Shown here one piece after another: positions 50,149 through 58,916 of a DNA stretch of 64,000 nt (its first letter is position 1; each line of letters opens with the position of its first letter). Origin of the DNA: Arthrobacter sp. KBS0702 (GTDB lineage: Bacteria; Actinomycetota; Actinomycetes; Actinomycetales; Micrococcaceae). Under the pieces are notes generated by a model. The model did not search any database, was not told where the DNA came from, and saw nothing but the letters and a program-made list of their open reading frames with translations. Position numbers and translations under genes: made by a program. Location of the stretch: assembly GCF_005937985.2 (NCBI RefSeq), contig NZ_CP042172.1, positions 620,001 to 684,000 on the forward strand, written 5' to 3'.

Positions 50149-51063
50149 TTGCCGATAGTGGCAACCGTGAGTGTTCTGGATGAGCGGGAAGTGGCACGGG
50201 AGCGGACCGTCAGCGTCTATGACTTCCGGCGTCCCGCGACGCTGGCGCGCGAGCACAGCCGCGTCCTGGAACTCGCCTTCGAAACCTTCGCCCGCCAGTG
50301 GGGAACCCAGCTGACCGCCAAGGTCCGGGTGAAATCCGTGGTGCGGCTCGAAGACGTCGGCATGCAGAGCTACGACGAGTACGCCGCTTCCCTGCCGGCC
50401 GTGACGGCGATGGTCCTGTGCACCGTCGAAGCACACGATTCCAAGCTCGTTGTGCAGTTCCCCGCCCCCTCGGCCCTGGGCTGGATCAACCGGATGCTGG
50501 GCGCCTCGAACGACACGGTGATGCCGGACCGGAAGTTCACCCAGATTGAACAGGCCCTGGTCAAGGGACTCATGGACGAGGCACTCGAGGACCTCGGCTA
50601 CTCGCTCGGGCCGCTGCTGAGCGAAACCATCCGGGTGGACACCGTGCAGTACAACTCCCAGTTCGCCCAGGCCGCAGCACCGAGCGAACTCATGATTGTC
50701 GCCGCCTTCACCATCAACGTCGGCAACATCAGTGCCCCGGCCACCCTGGCGGTGCCGGCGGGGATCCTGCTGGGCCGGCTGAAGAAGGTCAATCCGACGG
50801 ACGACCGCGGCAACGCGGCGGCCCGCGTCAGTGCGCAACTGGAGCGCGTCCCGGTGGAACTCTCGGTGCGGCTCTCGACGTCGTACGTCACCCCCAGCCA
50901 GGTCCTGGGCCTCGCGGTCGGGGACGTCCTGACCCTCCCGCACCTGGAAAACCGGCCCTTTGACCTCACCCTGGACGGCACGAGGCTGGCCACCGCCGCC
51001 CCGGCCCGCAACGGGTCCCGGGCCGCGGCCGTCATTGTCACAATCGAGGAGAACAACCAATGA
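50149..51063 (+). CDS. fliM: Flagellar motor switch protein FliM (short N-terminus)
   Basis: About 304 aa. VSVYDFRRPATLAREHSRVLELAFETFARQWGTQLTA, YDEYAASLPAVTAMVLCTVEAHDSKLVVQFP and the C-terminal SpoA-like region (LERVPVELSVRLSTSYVTPSQVLGLAVGDVLTL) identify FliM. The usual N-terminal CheY-P-binding EIDALL-type peptide is not seen; the protein enters almost directly into the YDFRRP segment. The start is uncertain: TTG 50149, GTG 50158 or GTG 50167, none with a strong ribosome binding site. Confidence 0.92.
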   Translation: MPIVATVSVLDEREVARERTVSVYDFRRPATLAREHSRVLELAFETFARQWGTQLTAKVRVKSVVRLEDVGMQSYDEYAASLPAVTAMVLCTVEAHDSKLVVQFPAPSALGWINRMLGASNDTVMPDRKFTQIEQALVKGLMDEALEDLGYSLGPLLSETIRVDTVQYNSQFAQAAAPSELMIVAAFTINVGNISAPATLAVPAGILLGRLKKVNPTDDRGNAAARVSAQLERVPVELSVRLSTSYVTPSQVLGLAVGDVLTLPHLENRPFDLTLDGTRLATAAPARNGSRAAAVIVTIEENNQ

Positions 51064-51788
51064 GCATCACCCTGACCAAGCACGAATCGTCGGCGGAACG
51101 GCTCGTTGAGGAGCTGCCGAGCCCGGTGGCGCTGAAGGTTGTTGCCCTGGTCCCCGCCCGCGCCGCGGCCCCCTACACCCGGCAGGCCGTCACAGCGACC
51201 TTTGTCGGATCGGTGACCGCCGACCTGGCCCTCATGCTCAGCGACCGCACCTTCCTGGACGAAGCGGCCGGCGGCATGGCCGGCGGCCAGCTCGGCGTCG
51301 TCTCCGTCACCGACGTGCTCCGCCCGGCGATGGAAAGCGCCAGCTCCGTCTTCGGCGCCGGCGTGCTGTCCGACCTGCGCGAATCCGACGCCTCCGGATT
51401 GCTCTCGGACCCGGACACCGCCGTCTTCGAACTCTCCGACGGCACCAGCCCGGCGGCCTGGTTCGCCGTCCGGCTGCGCGAACACGGCACCGGCCAGGAC
51501 CGCGCCGGCGACCTCTTCGGCGGCGGCGACACGGTGGCCGGCCGGCTGGGCCGCATCAACAACATCGAGATGGCCCTGACCGTGGAGATCGGCCGCACCC
51601 GCATGTCCGTCCGCGACGTGCTCTCGCTCGAACCCGGCAAGATCATTGAACTCGACCGCTCCGCGGGCGCCCCGGCCGACGTGCTCCTCAACGGGCGGCT
51701 GATCGCGCACGGCGAGGTCGTCGTCCTGGACCAGGACTACGCCGTGCGGATCACCCGGATCCTCGACGTGGCCGAGGGGCTCAGCTGA
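51060..51788 (+). CDS. fliN: Flagellar motor switch protein FliN (extended)
   Basis: A 242-aa protein. The last ~80 residues (RINNIEMALTVEIGRTRMSVRDVLSLEPGKIIELDRSAGAPADVLLNGRLIAHGEVVVLDQDYAVRITRIL) are the FliN SpoA domain. About 150 residues precede it and form an additional alpha/beta domain, loosely reminiscent of the CheC-like part of FliY but without clear phosphatase motifs. Coupled to fliM by ATGA. Confidence 0.92.
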   Translation: MSITLTKHESSAERLVEELPSPVALKVVALVPARAAAPYTRQAVTATFVGSVTADLALMLSDRTFLDEAAGGMAGGQLGVVSVTDVLRPAMESASSVFGAGVLSDLRESDASGLLSDPDTAVFELSDGTSPAAWFAVRLREHGTGQDRAGDLFGGGDTVAGRLGRINNIEMALTVEIGRTRMSVRDVLSLEPGKIIELDRSAGAPADVLLNGRLIAHGEVVVLDQDYAVRITRILDVAEGLS

Positions 51789-52379
51789 ATGGACTCGCTG
51801 ATCCTCGGGCTGCGGGTAGCCGTAGCCCTGGGCGCGGTGCTTGGCCTGATCTGGTTGCTGCAACGCCGTCTCGGCAAAGGCCCGGGACGACGCCGCGCTG
51901 ACGCCGCGCTGAGCGTCGTCAGCCGCCAAAGCCTCGGCCAGCGAGCCTCCGTCGTGGTGGTCGACGCCGGCGGCCACCGTTTCCTGCTCGGCGTCACCGA
52001 CCACGCCGTCAACGTCCTCCACACCGGCGACATCCCGGAAGAAGCCGTCGAAGATCTCGCCCCGGAGCCCCGCCGCGGCGGGGCAGCCGGCGCCTTCGCC
52101 CAGATCCTCGCGGGCGCCGCCGCCGCACCCCGGAACGACGCCGAGGCCCCGCTGCCGGCCGGGGGCCAGCCCACGATCGGCACGACGCCGGAGCTGCCGC
52201 TGTCCCGCCGCAGTTCAATCCACCGCGATTCCCATGCCCGGACCGGCCCGGGGCGGTCCGGGCTGCCCAGCGCCGCAGCGCACCCGCCGCTGCAGGGGTC
52301 ACGTCTGGCCGGATCGATCCTCGCCGGTTCCACCTGGAAGCAGGCCGCTGCCGCTCTCAGGAGCGGACGCCGCAATTGA
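51789..52379 (+). CDS. fliO: Flagellar biosynthesis protein FliO
   Basis: A 196-aa protein with one N-terminal TM (LILGLRVAVALGAVLGLIWLLQRRL) and a short beta domain (LSVVSRQSLGQRASVVVVDAGGHRFLLGVTDHAVNVLH) typical of FliO. The last ~90 residues are a disordered Pro/Ala-rich tail. It helps FliP ring assembly. The stop overlaps the fliP TTG start. Confidence 0.88.
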   Translation: MDSLILGLRVAVALGAVLGLIWLLQRRLGKGPGRRRADAALSVVSRQSLGQRASVVVVDAGGHRFLLGVTDHAVNVLHTGDIPEEAVEDLAPEPRRGGAAGAFAQILAGAAAAPRNDAEAPLPAGGQPTIGTTPELPLSRRSSIHRDSHARTGPGRSGLPSAAAHPPLQGSRLAGSILAGSTWKQAAAALRSGRRN

Positions 52380-53299
52380 TCTGCTCCATCAACACCCGTA
52401 CCGCCCCCGCCCCTTCCACCGGCGCAACCGCGACGAGCGCAGTTTCGACCGGCGCAGTTTCGGCCGGCGCCGTTTCGGCCGGCGCCGCGGGCCGTGCCGG
52501 CCGAATCCTGGCCCTCGGGCTGGCCGCCTTGCTCCTCGCCGTCCTGGTGCTGTGGCTCAACGCGTCCGCCGGGCACGCCGCCCCCGTCCCGCCGGTTCCG
52601 CCCACCCCGCCGGCCAGCCCGGACACCGGCAGCGTCAACATTGAGATCAACGGCATGGACGGGAAGCCCTCAACAGCGGTCCTGACCCTGATCGGGATCA
52701 CCCTGCTGTCCGTGGCGCCGGCGCTGCTGCTGATGATGACCTCGTTCACTAAGATCTTCGTGGTCCTCGCCATGACCCGCAACGCGCTCTCGCTGCCCTC
52801 CATCCCGCCCAACCAGGTACTCGCGGGACTGGCCCTGTTCCTGTCGATCTTCGTCATGTGGCCGGTCATCAACGAGATGAACACCATCGGCGTGCAGCCC
52901 TACCTCAACGGCACCCTCGACTTCAACGGCGCGCTCAGCGCCGGCTCGGGGCCGCTGCAGCACTTCATGCTGGCGCACACCCGCGAGGAAGACATCGCCC
53001 TGATGACCCGCGCCGCCGGCATGGAGAACCCGGCGACCCCGGAGTCGGTGCCGCTGCAGACACTGATCCCGGCGTTCATGATCTCCGAACTCCGCGCGGC
53101 CTTCATCATCGGCTTCGTCATCTTCATCCCGTTCCTCGTGATCGACCTTGTCGTCTCCGCGGCCCTGATGTCCATGGGCATGATGATGCTCCCGCCGGTC
53201 ATGATCTCGCTGCCGTTCAAAATCCTGCTCTTCATCCTCGTGGACGGCTGGGGCCTGATCATCACCTCGCTGATCCAGAGTTATGCGGGCACGGGATGA
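52376..53299 (+). CDS. fliP: Flagellar export gate protein FliP (N-terminally extended)
   Basis: A 307-aa protein; FliP is usually about 245 aa. The FliP core runs from INGMDGKPSTAVLTLIGITLLSVAPALLLMMTSFTKIFVVLAMTRNAL through IPAFMISELRAAFIIGFVIFIPFLVIDLVVSAALMSMGMMMLPP to the final LPFKILLFILVDGWGLIITSL. The first ~55 residues are an Ala/Ser/Gly-rich lead with a 15-bp tandem repeat at DNA level, then a hydrophobic signal-like segment ending near GHAAP. It starts with TTG overlapping the fliO stop. Confidence 0.93.
   Translation: MICSINTRTAPAPSTGATATSAVSTGAVSAGAVSAGAAGRAGRILALGLAALLLAVLVLWLNASAGHAAPVPPVPPTPPASPDTGSVNIEINGMDGKPSTAVLTLIGITLLSVAPALLLMMTSFTKIFVVLAMTRNALSLPSIPPNQVLAGLALFLSIFVMWPVINEMNTIGVQPYLNGTLDFNGALSAGSGPLQHFMLAHTREEDIALMTRAAGMENPATPESVPLQTLIPAFMISELRAAFIIGFVIFIPFLVIDLVVSAALMSMGMMMLPPVMISLPFKILLFILVDGWGLIITSLIQSYAGTG
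52436..52480 (+). repeat. 15-bp tandem repeat in the fliP 5' region
   Basis: Three imperfect units, AGCGCAGTTTCGACC, GGCGCAGTTTCGGCC and GGCGCCGTTTCGGCC, give the peptide pattern (S/T)GAVS repeated, with partial units on either side. Confidence 0.75.
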
Positions 53300-53571
53300 A
53301 CGCCAACGCCGTCCTGGACATCTGCCTCCAGGCCATGATCGTGGCTGCCAAACTCTCCGCCCCGGTGCTCGTGACGGCGCTGGTGGTGGGCCTGGCCATC
53401 TCCCTCCTGCAGTCCATCACCCAGCTCCAGGAAGCCACCCTCTCCTTCGTGCCCAAACTCGCCGCCGTAGCGGTGGCCCTGGTGATCTGCGGTCACTGGA
53501 TGATCACGGAGATGGTCGCTTTCACCAACGACCTGTTCGCCAAGATTCCGTCCCTGCTCGGGGGCCTGTGA
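53296..53571 (+). CDS. fliQ: Flagellar export gate protein FliQ
   Basis: A 91-aa protein with two TM helices: AVLDICLQAMIVAAKLSAPVLVTALVVGLAISLLQSITQLQEATLSFVPKLAAVAVALVICGHWM is characteristic of FliQ. ATGA overlap with fliP. Confidence 0.95.
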   Translation: MNANAVLDICLQAMIVAAKLSAPVLVTALVVGLAISLLQSITQLQEATLSFVPKLAAVAVALVICGHWMITEMVAFTNDLFAKIPSLLGGL

Positions 53572-53572
53572 A

Positions 53573-54331
53573 GTGGGCATCCCGATCGACCAGACGTGGC
53601 TGGAAGTCCTCCTGCTGGCCACCGTCCGGATGACGGCTTTCCTGATTGTGGCGCCGCCTTTCGCGCACCAGGCGTTTCCCGGACGGATTAAGGCCATGCT
53701 GGGCGTGGGCCTGGGCCTGGCCGTGTCGCAGCGGCTTTCCGCCGGCTACGTCGCGCGCGACACGGCGGGATTCCTCACCGGGGTGGTCCTGGAACTCGTC
53801 ACCGGCCTGGTCCTGGGCTTCCTGGTCATGCTGGTCTTCGCCGCGGTCCAGTCCGCTGGCTCCCTGGTGGACCTCTTCAGCGGCTTCCAGATGGCCCAGG
53901 CCTTCGACCCCCAGATGATGGTCAACGGCGCGCAGTTCACCCGGCTGCTGCAGATGGCCGCGCTGGCCCTGTTGTTTTCCTCGGACGGCTACCAGCTCGT
54001 CATCGGCGGCCTGACCGGCAGCTTCACCGCGCTGCCGCTGGCCGGCGGCCTTGACCTCGCCCAGCCGGTCCAGGCCATGACGTCCGCGGTGACCGGCATG
54101 TTCCTCGCCGCCGTCCAGATCGCCGGGCCGCTGCTCGTGGTGCTCTTCCTCGCCGACGTCGGACTGGGCCTGCTGACCCGCGTGGCCCCCGCGCTGAACG
54201 CCTTCTCGCTGGGCTTCCCGCTGAAGATCATGCTGACCCTCTCACTGGCCGGGTTCCTCTTCCTCGCGCTGCCCAGGATCGTCTCCACCCTCGCCGGGCA
54301 GGCTGCCAAGACCGTGCTGGGGGTGGGCTGA
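53573..54331 (+). CDS. fliR: Flagellar export gate protein FliR
   Basis: A 252-aa, multi-TM protein starting with GTG one nt after the fliQ stop. VRMTAFLIVAPPFAHQAFPGRIKAMLGVGLGLAVSQRL, SAGSLVDLFSGFQMAQAFDPQMMVNGAQFTRLLQM and DVGLGLLTRVAPALNAFSLGFPLKIM are FliR signatures. Overlaps flhB (TGATG). Confidence 0.95.
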   Translation: MGIPIDQTWLEVLLLATVRMTAFLIVAPPFAHQAFPGRIKAMLGVGLGLAVSQRLSAGYVARDTAGFLTGVVLELVTGLVLGFLVMLVFAAVQSAGSLVDLFSGFQMAQAFDPQMMVNGAQFTRLLQMAALALLFSSDGYQLVIGGLTGSFTALPLAGGLDLAQPVQAMTSAVTGMFLAAVQIAGPLLVVLFLADVGLGLLTRVAPALNAFSLGFPLKIMLTLSLAGFLFLALPRIVSTLAGQAAKTVLGVG

Positions 54332-55413
54332 TGTCGGATTCACAGGAAAAGACCGAACAGGCCACCGACAAACGCATGCGGGAGGTCCGCTCCAAGGGCC
54401 AGCTCTCCCGCTCCCAGGACCTCACCGCGTGGCTGGCGGTCGGTGCCGCCGCGGTCATGATTCCCTCCACCGTCGAGCGCGGGGCCAGCGCCGCCACGGA
54501 CCAGGTTTTCAGCGTCAAGGGCGTGATGGCGCAGCCGGACCCGGCAAAGGCCCTCAAAGCCCTGGAAGTGGGGCTCGGCTCGCTGGCCGGGATCCTCGGC
54601 CCCATGATGATCGTGGTGCTCGTCGTCGTCCTGGTCGGCTCCGCGCTGCAGGGCGGCGTCCACCTGAAGAAGTTCCGCCTGGACTTCGATAACTTCAAGC
54701 TGCTGAGCGGGCTGAAGCGTATTTTCGGGACCCAGGCCCTCTGGGGCGGCGTCAAAGCCCTGCTCAAGGTCGGCGTTGTGGGCCTCGTGCTCTACTCCGT
54801 GGTGCAGGGCCTGATCCCGGTGCTGCTCACGGCGGGCGGCCTGCCGGTGGCCGGCGTCGTCGCGGCCGCAGGCGGCGGCATCTCCTCACTGGTCCAGTTC
54901 GCCGTCTTCGCCGGCATTGCGCTGGCCGCGGTGGACTTCTTTGTGGTGATGCGCCGGAACCGGAAGAAAACCCGGATGTCCAAGAAGGAAGTCCAGGACG
55001 AGAACAAGAGCAGCGAAGGCGACCCGCTGATCCGGTCCCAGCGCCGGGCCCGGCAGCTGGCCATGAGCCGGAACCGCATGATCGCTGCGATCGGCGACGC
55101 CGACGTCGTCCTCGTCAACCCCACGCACGTCGCCGTCGCGCTGAAATACGAGCCGGGAAAGTCCGCTCCGCGGGTGGTGGCCAAAGGCGCCGGCCACGTC
55201 GCGGCACGCATCCGGCAGGAGGCCGAGGAGAAAAACGTGCCGATGGTCCAGGACATCCCGCTCGCCCGGGCGCTGCACGGCGCCTGCGAGCTGGGGCAGG
55301 AGATCCCCGTGGATTTCTACCACGCCGTGGCCGGGGTGCTCGCCTTCGTTATGTCCCTCAAGGCCCGCGGCGCCGGCGCCGGGCTGCACCGCATGGCAGG
55401 GGCCGCGCTGTGA
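54331..55413 (+). CDS. flhB: Flagellar export switch protein FlhB
   Basis: A 360-aa protein. KTEQATDKRMREVRSKGQLSRSQDL at the N-terminus, four TM segments, and the cytoplasmic autocleavage motif NPTH (DVVLVNPTHVAVALKYE) are all present. Self-cleavage there, together with FliK, switches export from hook to filament proteins. Confidence 0.96.
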   Translation: MSDSQEKTEQATDKRMREVRSKGQLSRSQDLTAWLAVGAAAVMIPSTVERGASAATDQVFSVKGVMAQPDPAKALKALEVGLGSLAGILGPMMIVVLVVVLVGSALQGGVHLKKFRLDFDNFKLLSGLKRIFGTQALWGGVKALLKVGVVGLVLYSVVQGLIPVLLTAGGLPVAGVVAAAGGGISSLVQFAVFAGIALAAVDFFVVMRRNRKKTRMSKKEVQDENKSSEGDPLIRSQRRARQLAMSRNRMIAAIGDADVVLVNPTHVAVALKYEPGKSAPRVVAKGAGHVAARIRQEAEEKNVPMVQDIPLARALHGACELGQEIPVDFYHAVAGVLAFVMSLKARGAGAGLHRMAGAAL

Positions 55414-55474
55414 ACATTGCCAGGCACATCGTTGAGCACACTTTTCGAACCAGCGTCTGTGAAAGGACCGCATC

Positions 55475-57523
55475 ATGAACAACAGGCTCGCCCGGCTTGC
55501 GGTGCCCATCGGCATCGTAGGCATCGTGCTGCTGCTGGTGGTTCCCGTGCCCGCGCCGCTGCTGGATTTCCTGATCGTGTGCAACATCCTGCTCGCGCTG
55601 CTGGTGCTGCTGACCAGCATGTTCGTGAGGAAGCCGCTGGACTTCTCCGTGTTCCCGTCGCTGCTGCTGGTGGCCACGCTGTTCCGGCTGGGCCTGAACG
55701 TCGCCTCCACCCGCCTGGTGCTGGGCAACGGCTACGCCGGGCAGGTCATCGAGGCCTTCGGCAAGGTGACCGTGGGCGGCTCCATGATCATCGGCGCCGT
55801 CGTCTTCCTGATCCTGGTGGTGATCCAGTTCGTCGTGGTCACCAAGGGCGCCGAGCGCGTCGCGGAGGTGGGGGCGCGCTTCACCCTGGACGCCATGCCC
55901 GGCAAGCAGATGGCGATCGACGCCGACCTCAACGGCGGCCTGATCACGGACACCCAGGCCCGGGCGCGGCGCGCGGAGGTCTCGGCGGAAGCCGACTTCT
56001 ACGGCGCCATGGACGGCGCCTCCAAGTTCGTCAAGGGCGATGCCATCGCCGGCATCATCATCATCATCATCAACTTCATCGGCGGCATCGCCATCGGCAT
56101 GCTGCAGCGCGGCATGCAAATCGGCGACGCCCTCAACACCTACGGCCTGCTGACCATGGGCGACGGCCTCGTCACACAGATTCCGGCGCTGCTCATGGCG
56201 GTCTCCACCGGCATGATCGTGACCCGGTCCAACACCGAAGCGGACATGGGCCGGACGGCCTCCACCCAGCTGCTGCAGTCACCGAATGCCCTGCTGATCG
56301 CCGGCGTGGCCGCCATCGCCATGGCGCTCATCCCCGGCATGCCACCCATCCCGTTCATCCTCGTCGGCGCCGGGCTGATCCTGGCCTCCCGCCGCACCGC
56401 CGCCAGCCAGAAGGAGGCGGAGCGGGCCCGCGACGCCGAGGCTGCGGCCTTGAACTCCCCGGAGCTGGACCCGAACGAGAAGCTGCTCGAGGACATGCGC
56501 ATCCACCCCGTGGAGATCCTGCTGGCTCCGGACCTGGTGGACATGGTCTCCGGCGCCTCTGATGACCTGTTGGCCCGGGTCCGGTCGCTCCGGCACAAGA
56601 TCGCCATGGAACTGGGCCTGGTCATCCCGCCGGTCCGCACCAGGGACAGCGTGGACCTGCCGCCGGCCACCTACGCCATCCGGATCGCGGGCGTGGAAGC
56701 CGGCCGCGGCACCGCCCCGGCCGGCCAGATGCTGGCCCTCGGCGATTCGCTGGACTCGCTGCCCGGCGTCGCGATGATCGAACCGGTCTTCGGCCTCGCC
56801 GGGAAGTGGATTCCGGCCGAGATGCGGCACAACGCCGAAATGACCGGGGCCACCGTGATCGACCGCGTCTCGGTGCTTGTCACCCACCTGTCCTCCATCG
56901 TCACGGCCAACGCCGCCCGGCTGCTCTCCCGCGAAGATGTCCGGGTGCTGACCGAGGGCGTCCGCAAGCAGAGCCCCTCGGCCGTCGACGAACTCACCCC
57001 GGCACTGCTCTCGCTCGCCGAGCTGCAGCGCGTGCTCCAGGGCCTGCTCGACGAACAGGTCCCCATCAACGACCTGGCCCGCATCTACGAGGCGCTCACC
57101 CTCCGGGCCAAGATCTCCACGGACCCCGAATCGCTGGTGGAGGCCGCCCGCCAGTCCCTGGGACCGGCGCTGACTGCCAAGTTCATGGAGGGCCCCGTGC
57201 TCAACGTGATCATGATCGATCCGCTGCTGGAACAGTCCATGCTCGAGGATATGCGCCCGGCCGAGGGCGGCAGCCAGATTGTGATGGGGCAGGACAGGCT
57301 CGACGCCGTACTCCGCTCGGTGCGCAACGCGGTTGACTCCGCGGCCGCCGCCAACCGGCAGGCCGTCCTGGTCTGCGCCCCCGCGTTGCGCCCGGCCATC
57401 CACCGGCTCGTCGGAGCGCAGCCGGGTTCCCTGCCGGTGCTGTCCTACCGCGAAGTCACCTCCGCCAATGTCCGGATCGAAACCGTAGGAGTCGTGCGCC
57501 ATGCCGAACCGCTATCGGCTTAA
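55475..57523 (+). CDS. flhA: Flagellar export gate protein FlhA
   Basis: A 682-aa protein. About eight TM helices occupy residues 1-310, with the FHIPEP-type signature RFTLDAMPGKQMAIDADLNGGLI and AEADFYGAMDGASKFVKGDAIAG. The cytoplasmic domain (about 345-682) binds chaperone-cargo complexes. AAAGGA precedes the ATG. A 61-bp gap separates it from flhB, so a secondary promoter cannot be excluded. Confidence 0.96.
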   Translation: MNNRLARLAVPIGIVGIVLLLVVPVPAPLLDFLIVCNILLALLVLLTSMFVRKPLDFSVFPSLLLVATLFRLGLNVASTRLVLGNGYAGQVIEAFGKVTVGGSMIIGAVVFLILVVIQFVVVTKGAERVAEVGARFTLDAMPGKQMAIDADLNGGLITDTQARARRAEVSAEADFYGAMDGASKFVKGDAIAGIIIIIINFIGGIAIGMLQRGMQIGDALNTYGLLTMGDGLVTQIPALLMAVSTGMIVTRSNTEADMGRTASTQLLQSPNALLIAGVAAIAMALIPGMPPIPFILVGAGLILASRRTAASQKEAERARDAEAAALNSPELDPNEKLLEDMRIHPVEILLAPDLVDMVSGASDDLLARVRSLRHKIAMELGLVIPPVRTRDSVDLPPATYAIRIAGVEAGRGTAPAGQMLALGDSLDSLPGVAMIEPVFGLAGKWIPAEMRHNAEMTGATVIDRVSVLVTHLSSIVTANAARLLSREDVRVLTEGVRKQSPSAVDELTPALLSLAELQRVLQGLLDEQVPINDLARIYEALTLRAKISTDPESLVEAARQSLGPALTAKFMEGPVLNVIMIDPLLEQSMLEDMRPAEGGSQIVMGQDRLDAVLRSVRNAVDSAAAANRQAVLVCAPALRPAIHRLVGAQPGSLPVLSYREVTSANVRIETVGVVRHAEPLSA

Positions 57524-58640
57524 GGGAGCCTCGCTGGAGGAAATCCGCAGCAAGGCGGAAGCCCAGTACGGCCCCGCGGCCCGCATCGTGTCCGCGGAAC
57601 GTGTCATCAGCCCCGGCATCGCCGGGCTCTTCGCCGCCAACCGCTATGAAGCCATCATCGAGGTCCAGCCCCGGCACGACGTCGTGACCGGTGAAGTCGT
57701 CCCGGACGCCGACATCCTGTCCGAAGGCGAGATCGTCGACATGCCCGGCGACACGCCGCGGCCCACCGGCGGCGACACGCCCCGGGCCACCCCCCGGCCC
57801 ACGAGGCCGGGCGTCCAGCGGCTCGGCGCCGCTCCCGGCCACGAGCTGCAAGGCGATGCGATCGCTGCCCTGCTGGCCGAGGCCGACGCCGCCGAACTGA
57901 CCCTGCACCGGACGGCCGCCCACGGCGTCTCCACCGAGTCGCCGGGCTTCGCCGAACTGCTGGACCAGCTCGGTTCCGGGCTCCGGCCGCAGGCAGCCGA
58001 GCCCGCACAGCCCGCACCCGTGGTTTCGGCGCGCCCGGGGGACGGAGACGGGGAGCGCCCCGCGACATCCGCCGGCCAGGCGGCACCCCCGCCGTCGTCG
58101 CGGGCCGCCGCGCCGGCCCGCGAGACTGTCCCCGTCCCGCTGGGCGGCACCGGCGACCTGGTGGTGCTGGTGGGCCTCGACGACGACGCACTCGACACCG
58201 CCCTGGCCATGTCCATCGCCGCCGGCGGTGCGGACGTCCGCACCGCGGGGGAGCTAAGCGCCTACGGCCACCTGCACCTGGACGGACGCCAGAGCGCGAC
58301 GGCGGCCCGCGCCCACGCCGTGGAAACCGAGCAGACGGTGCTGGCGGCCTTCGGGCTGGGCAAGGCACGCAACACCCTGGCCCGGCTCCAGACGATCGCG
58401 GCGCTGTCGCCGGACCAGCTCTGGGTCGTCGTGGACGCCGGCCGCAAGCACGAGGATTCGGCCCGTTGGGTGGGCCTGCTGAGGGCGCGGCTCGACGTGG
58501 CCGCGGTGGCCGTGGTGGGCGCCGCGGACACCGCCACCCCCGAAAGCGTTGACGCCCTCGGGCTGCCCGTGGGCTGGATCGATGGCCGGCCGGCGACCCG
58601 GCCGCTGCCGTGGGACGCAGCGCCGGGCCGCGAAGGGTAG
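57501..58640 (+). CDS. FlhF-like protein with degenerate GTPase region
   Basis: A 379-aa protein. The first ~55 residues (YRLKGASLEEIRSKAEAQYGPAARIVSAERVISPGIAGLFAANRYEAIIEV) match the N-terminal B domain of FlhF, and the gene follows flhA as flhF normally does. After a Pro/Ala-rich linker, the C-terminal half keeps an alpha/beta NTPase-like layout starting GDLVVLVGLDDDALDTALAMSIAAGG, where FlhF has its GxxGxGKTT P-loop; here no Walker A lysine is present. It overlaps the end of flhA by 23 nt. Confidence 0.8.
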   Translation: MPNRYRLKGASLEEIRSKAEAQYGPAARIVSAERVISPGIAGLFAANRYEAIIEVQPRHDVVTGEVVPDADILSEGEIVDMPGDTPRPTGGDTPRATPRPTRPGVQRLGAAPGHELQGDAIAALLAEADAAELTLHRTAAHGVSTESPGFAELLDQLGSGLRPQAAEPAQPAPVVSARPGDGDGERPATSAGQAAPPPSSRAAAPARETVPVPLGGTGDLVVLVGLDDDALDTALAMSIAAGGADVRTAGELSAYGHLHLDGRQSATAARAHAVETEQTVLAAFGLGKARNTLARLQTIAALSPDQLWVVVDAGRKHEDSARWVGLLRARLDVAAVAVVGAADTATPESVDALGLPVGWIDGRPATRPLPWDAAPGREG

Positions 58641-58649
58641 ATTGAGAGA

Positions 58650-58910
58650 ATGCTGGTACTTACACGCAAGCCGGGCGAACAGATCATGATCGGCGACGGC
58701 ATCGTCATCACTGTTCTGGAAGGCCGCGGAGACGGCGTCCGGATCGGCATCGAGGCGCCCCGCGGCGTCCCGATCCAGCGGCGGGAAGTCATCGAGGCCA
58801 TCGCGGCGGCGAACCTGGCAGCCGCTGAAGCGGGCGCGGAAGCCGGCGCGGGAACCGAAGACGCCCTGCGCGGCTTGCTTCCCCCGGCGGCCGCCCGACC
58901 CGTTGACTGA
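58650..58910 (+). CDS. csrA: Carbon storage/translation regulator CsrA
   Basis: An 86-aa RNA-binding protein. MLVLTRKPGEQIMIGDGIVITVLEGRGDGVRIGIEAPRGVPIQRREV is canonical CsrA, including the Arg in VPIQRREV (44-position class) that contacts GGA motifs. The C-terminal ~30 residues are an Ala/Glu-rich extension beyond the usual ~65-75 aa. It is last in the motor/export operon; with FliW it probably controls flagellin translation. Confidence 0.95.
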   Translation: MLVLTRKPGEQIMIGDGIVITVLEGRGDGVRIGIEAPRGVPIQRREVIEAIAAANLAAAEAGAEAGAGTEDALRGLLPPAAARPVD

Positions 58911-58916
58911 CGGCGG

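Noticed and set aside
48913..51060. A 715-codon frame opposite motA-motB-fliM
   Set aside because: Antisense to three well-supported motor genes; composition is a codon shadow.
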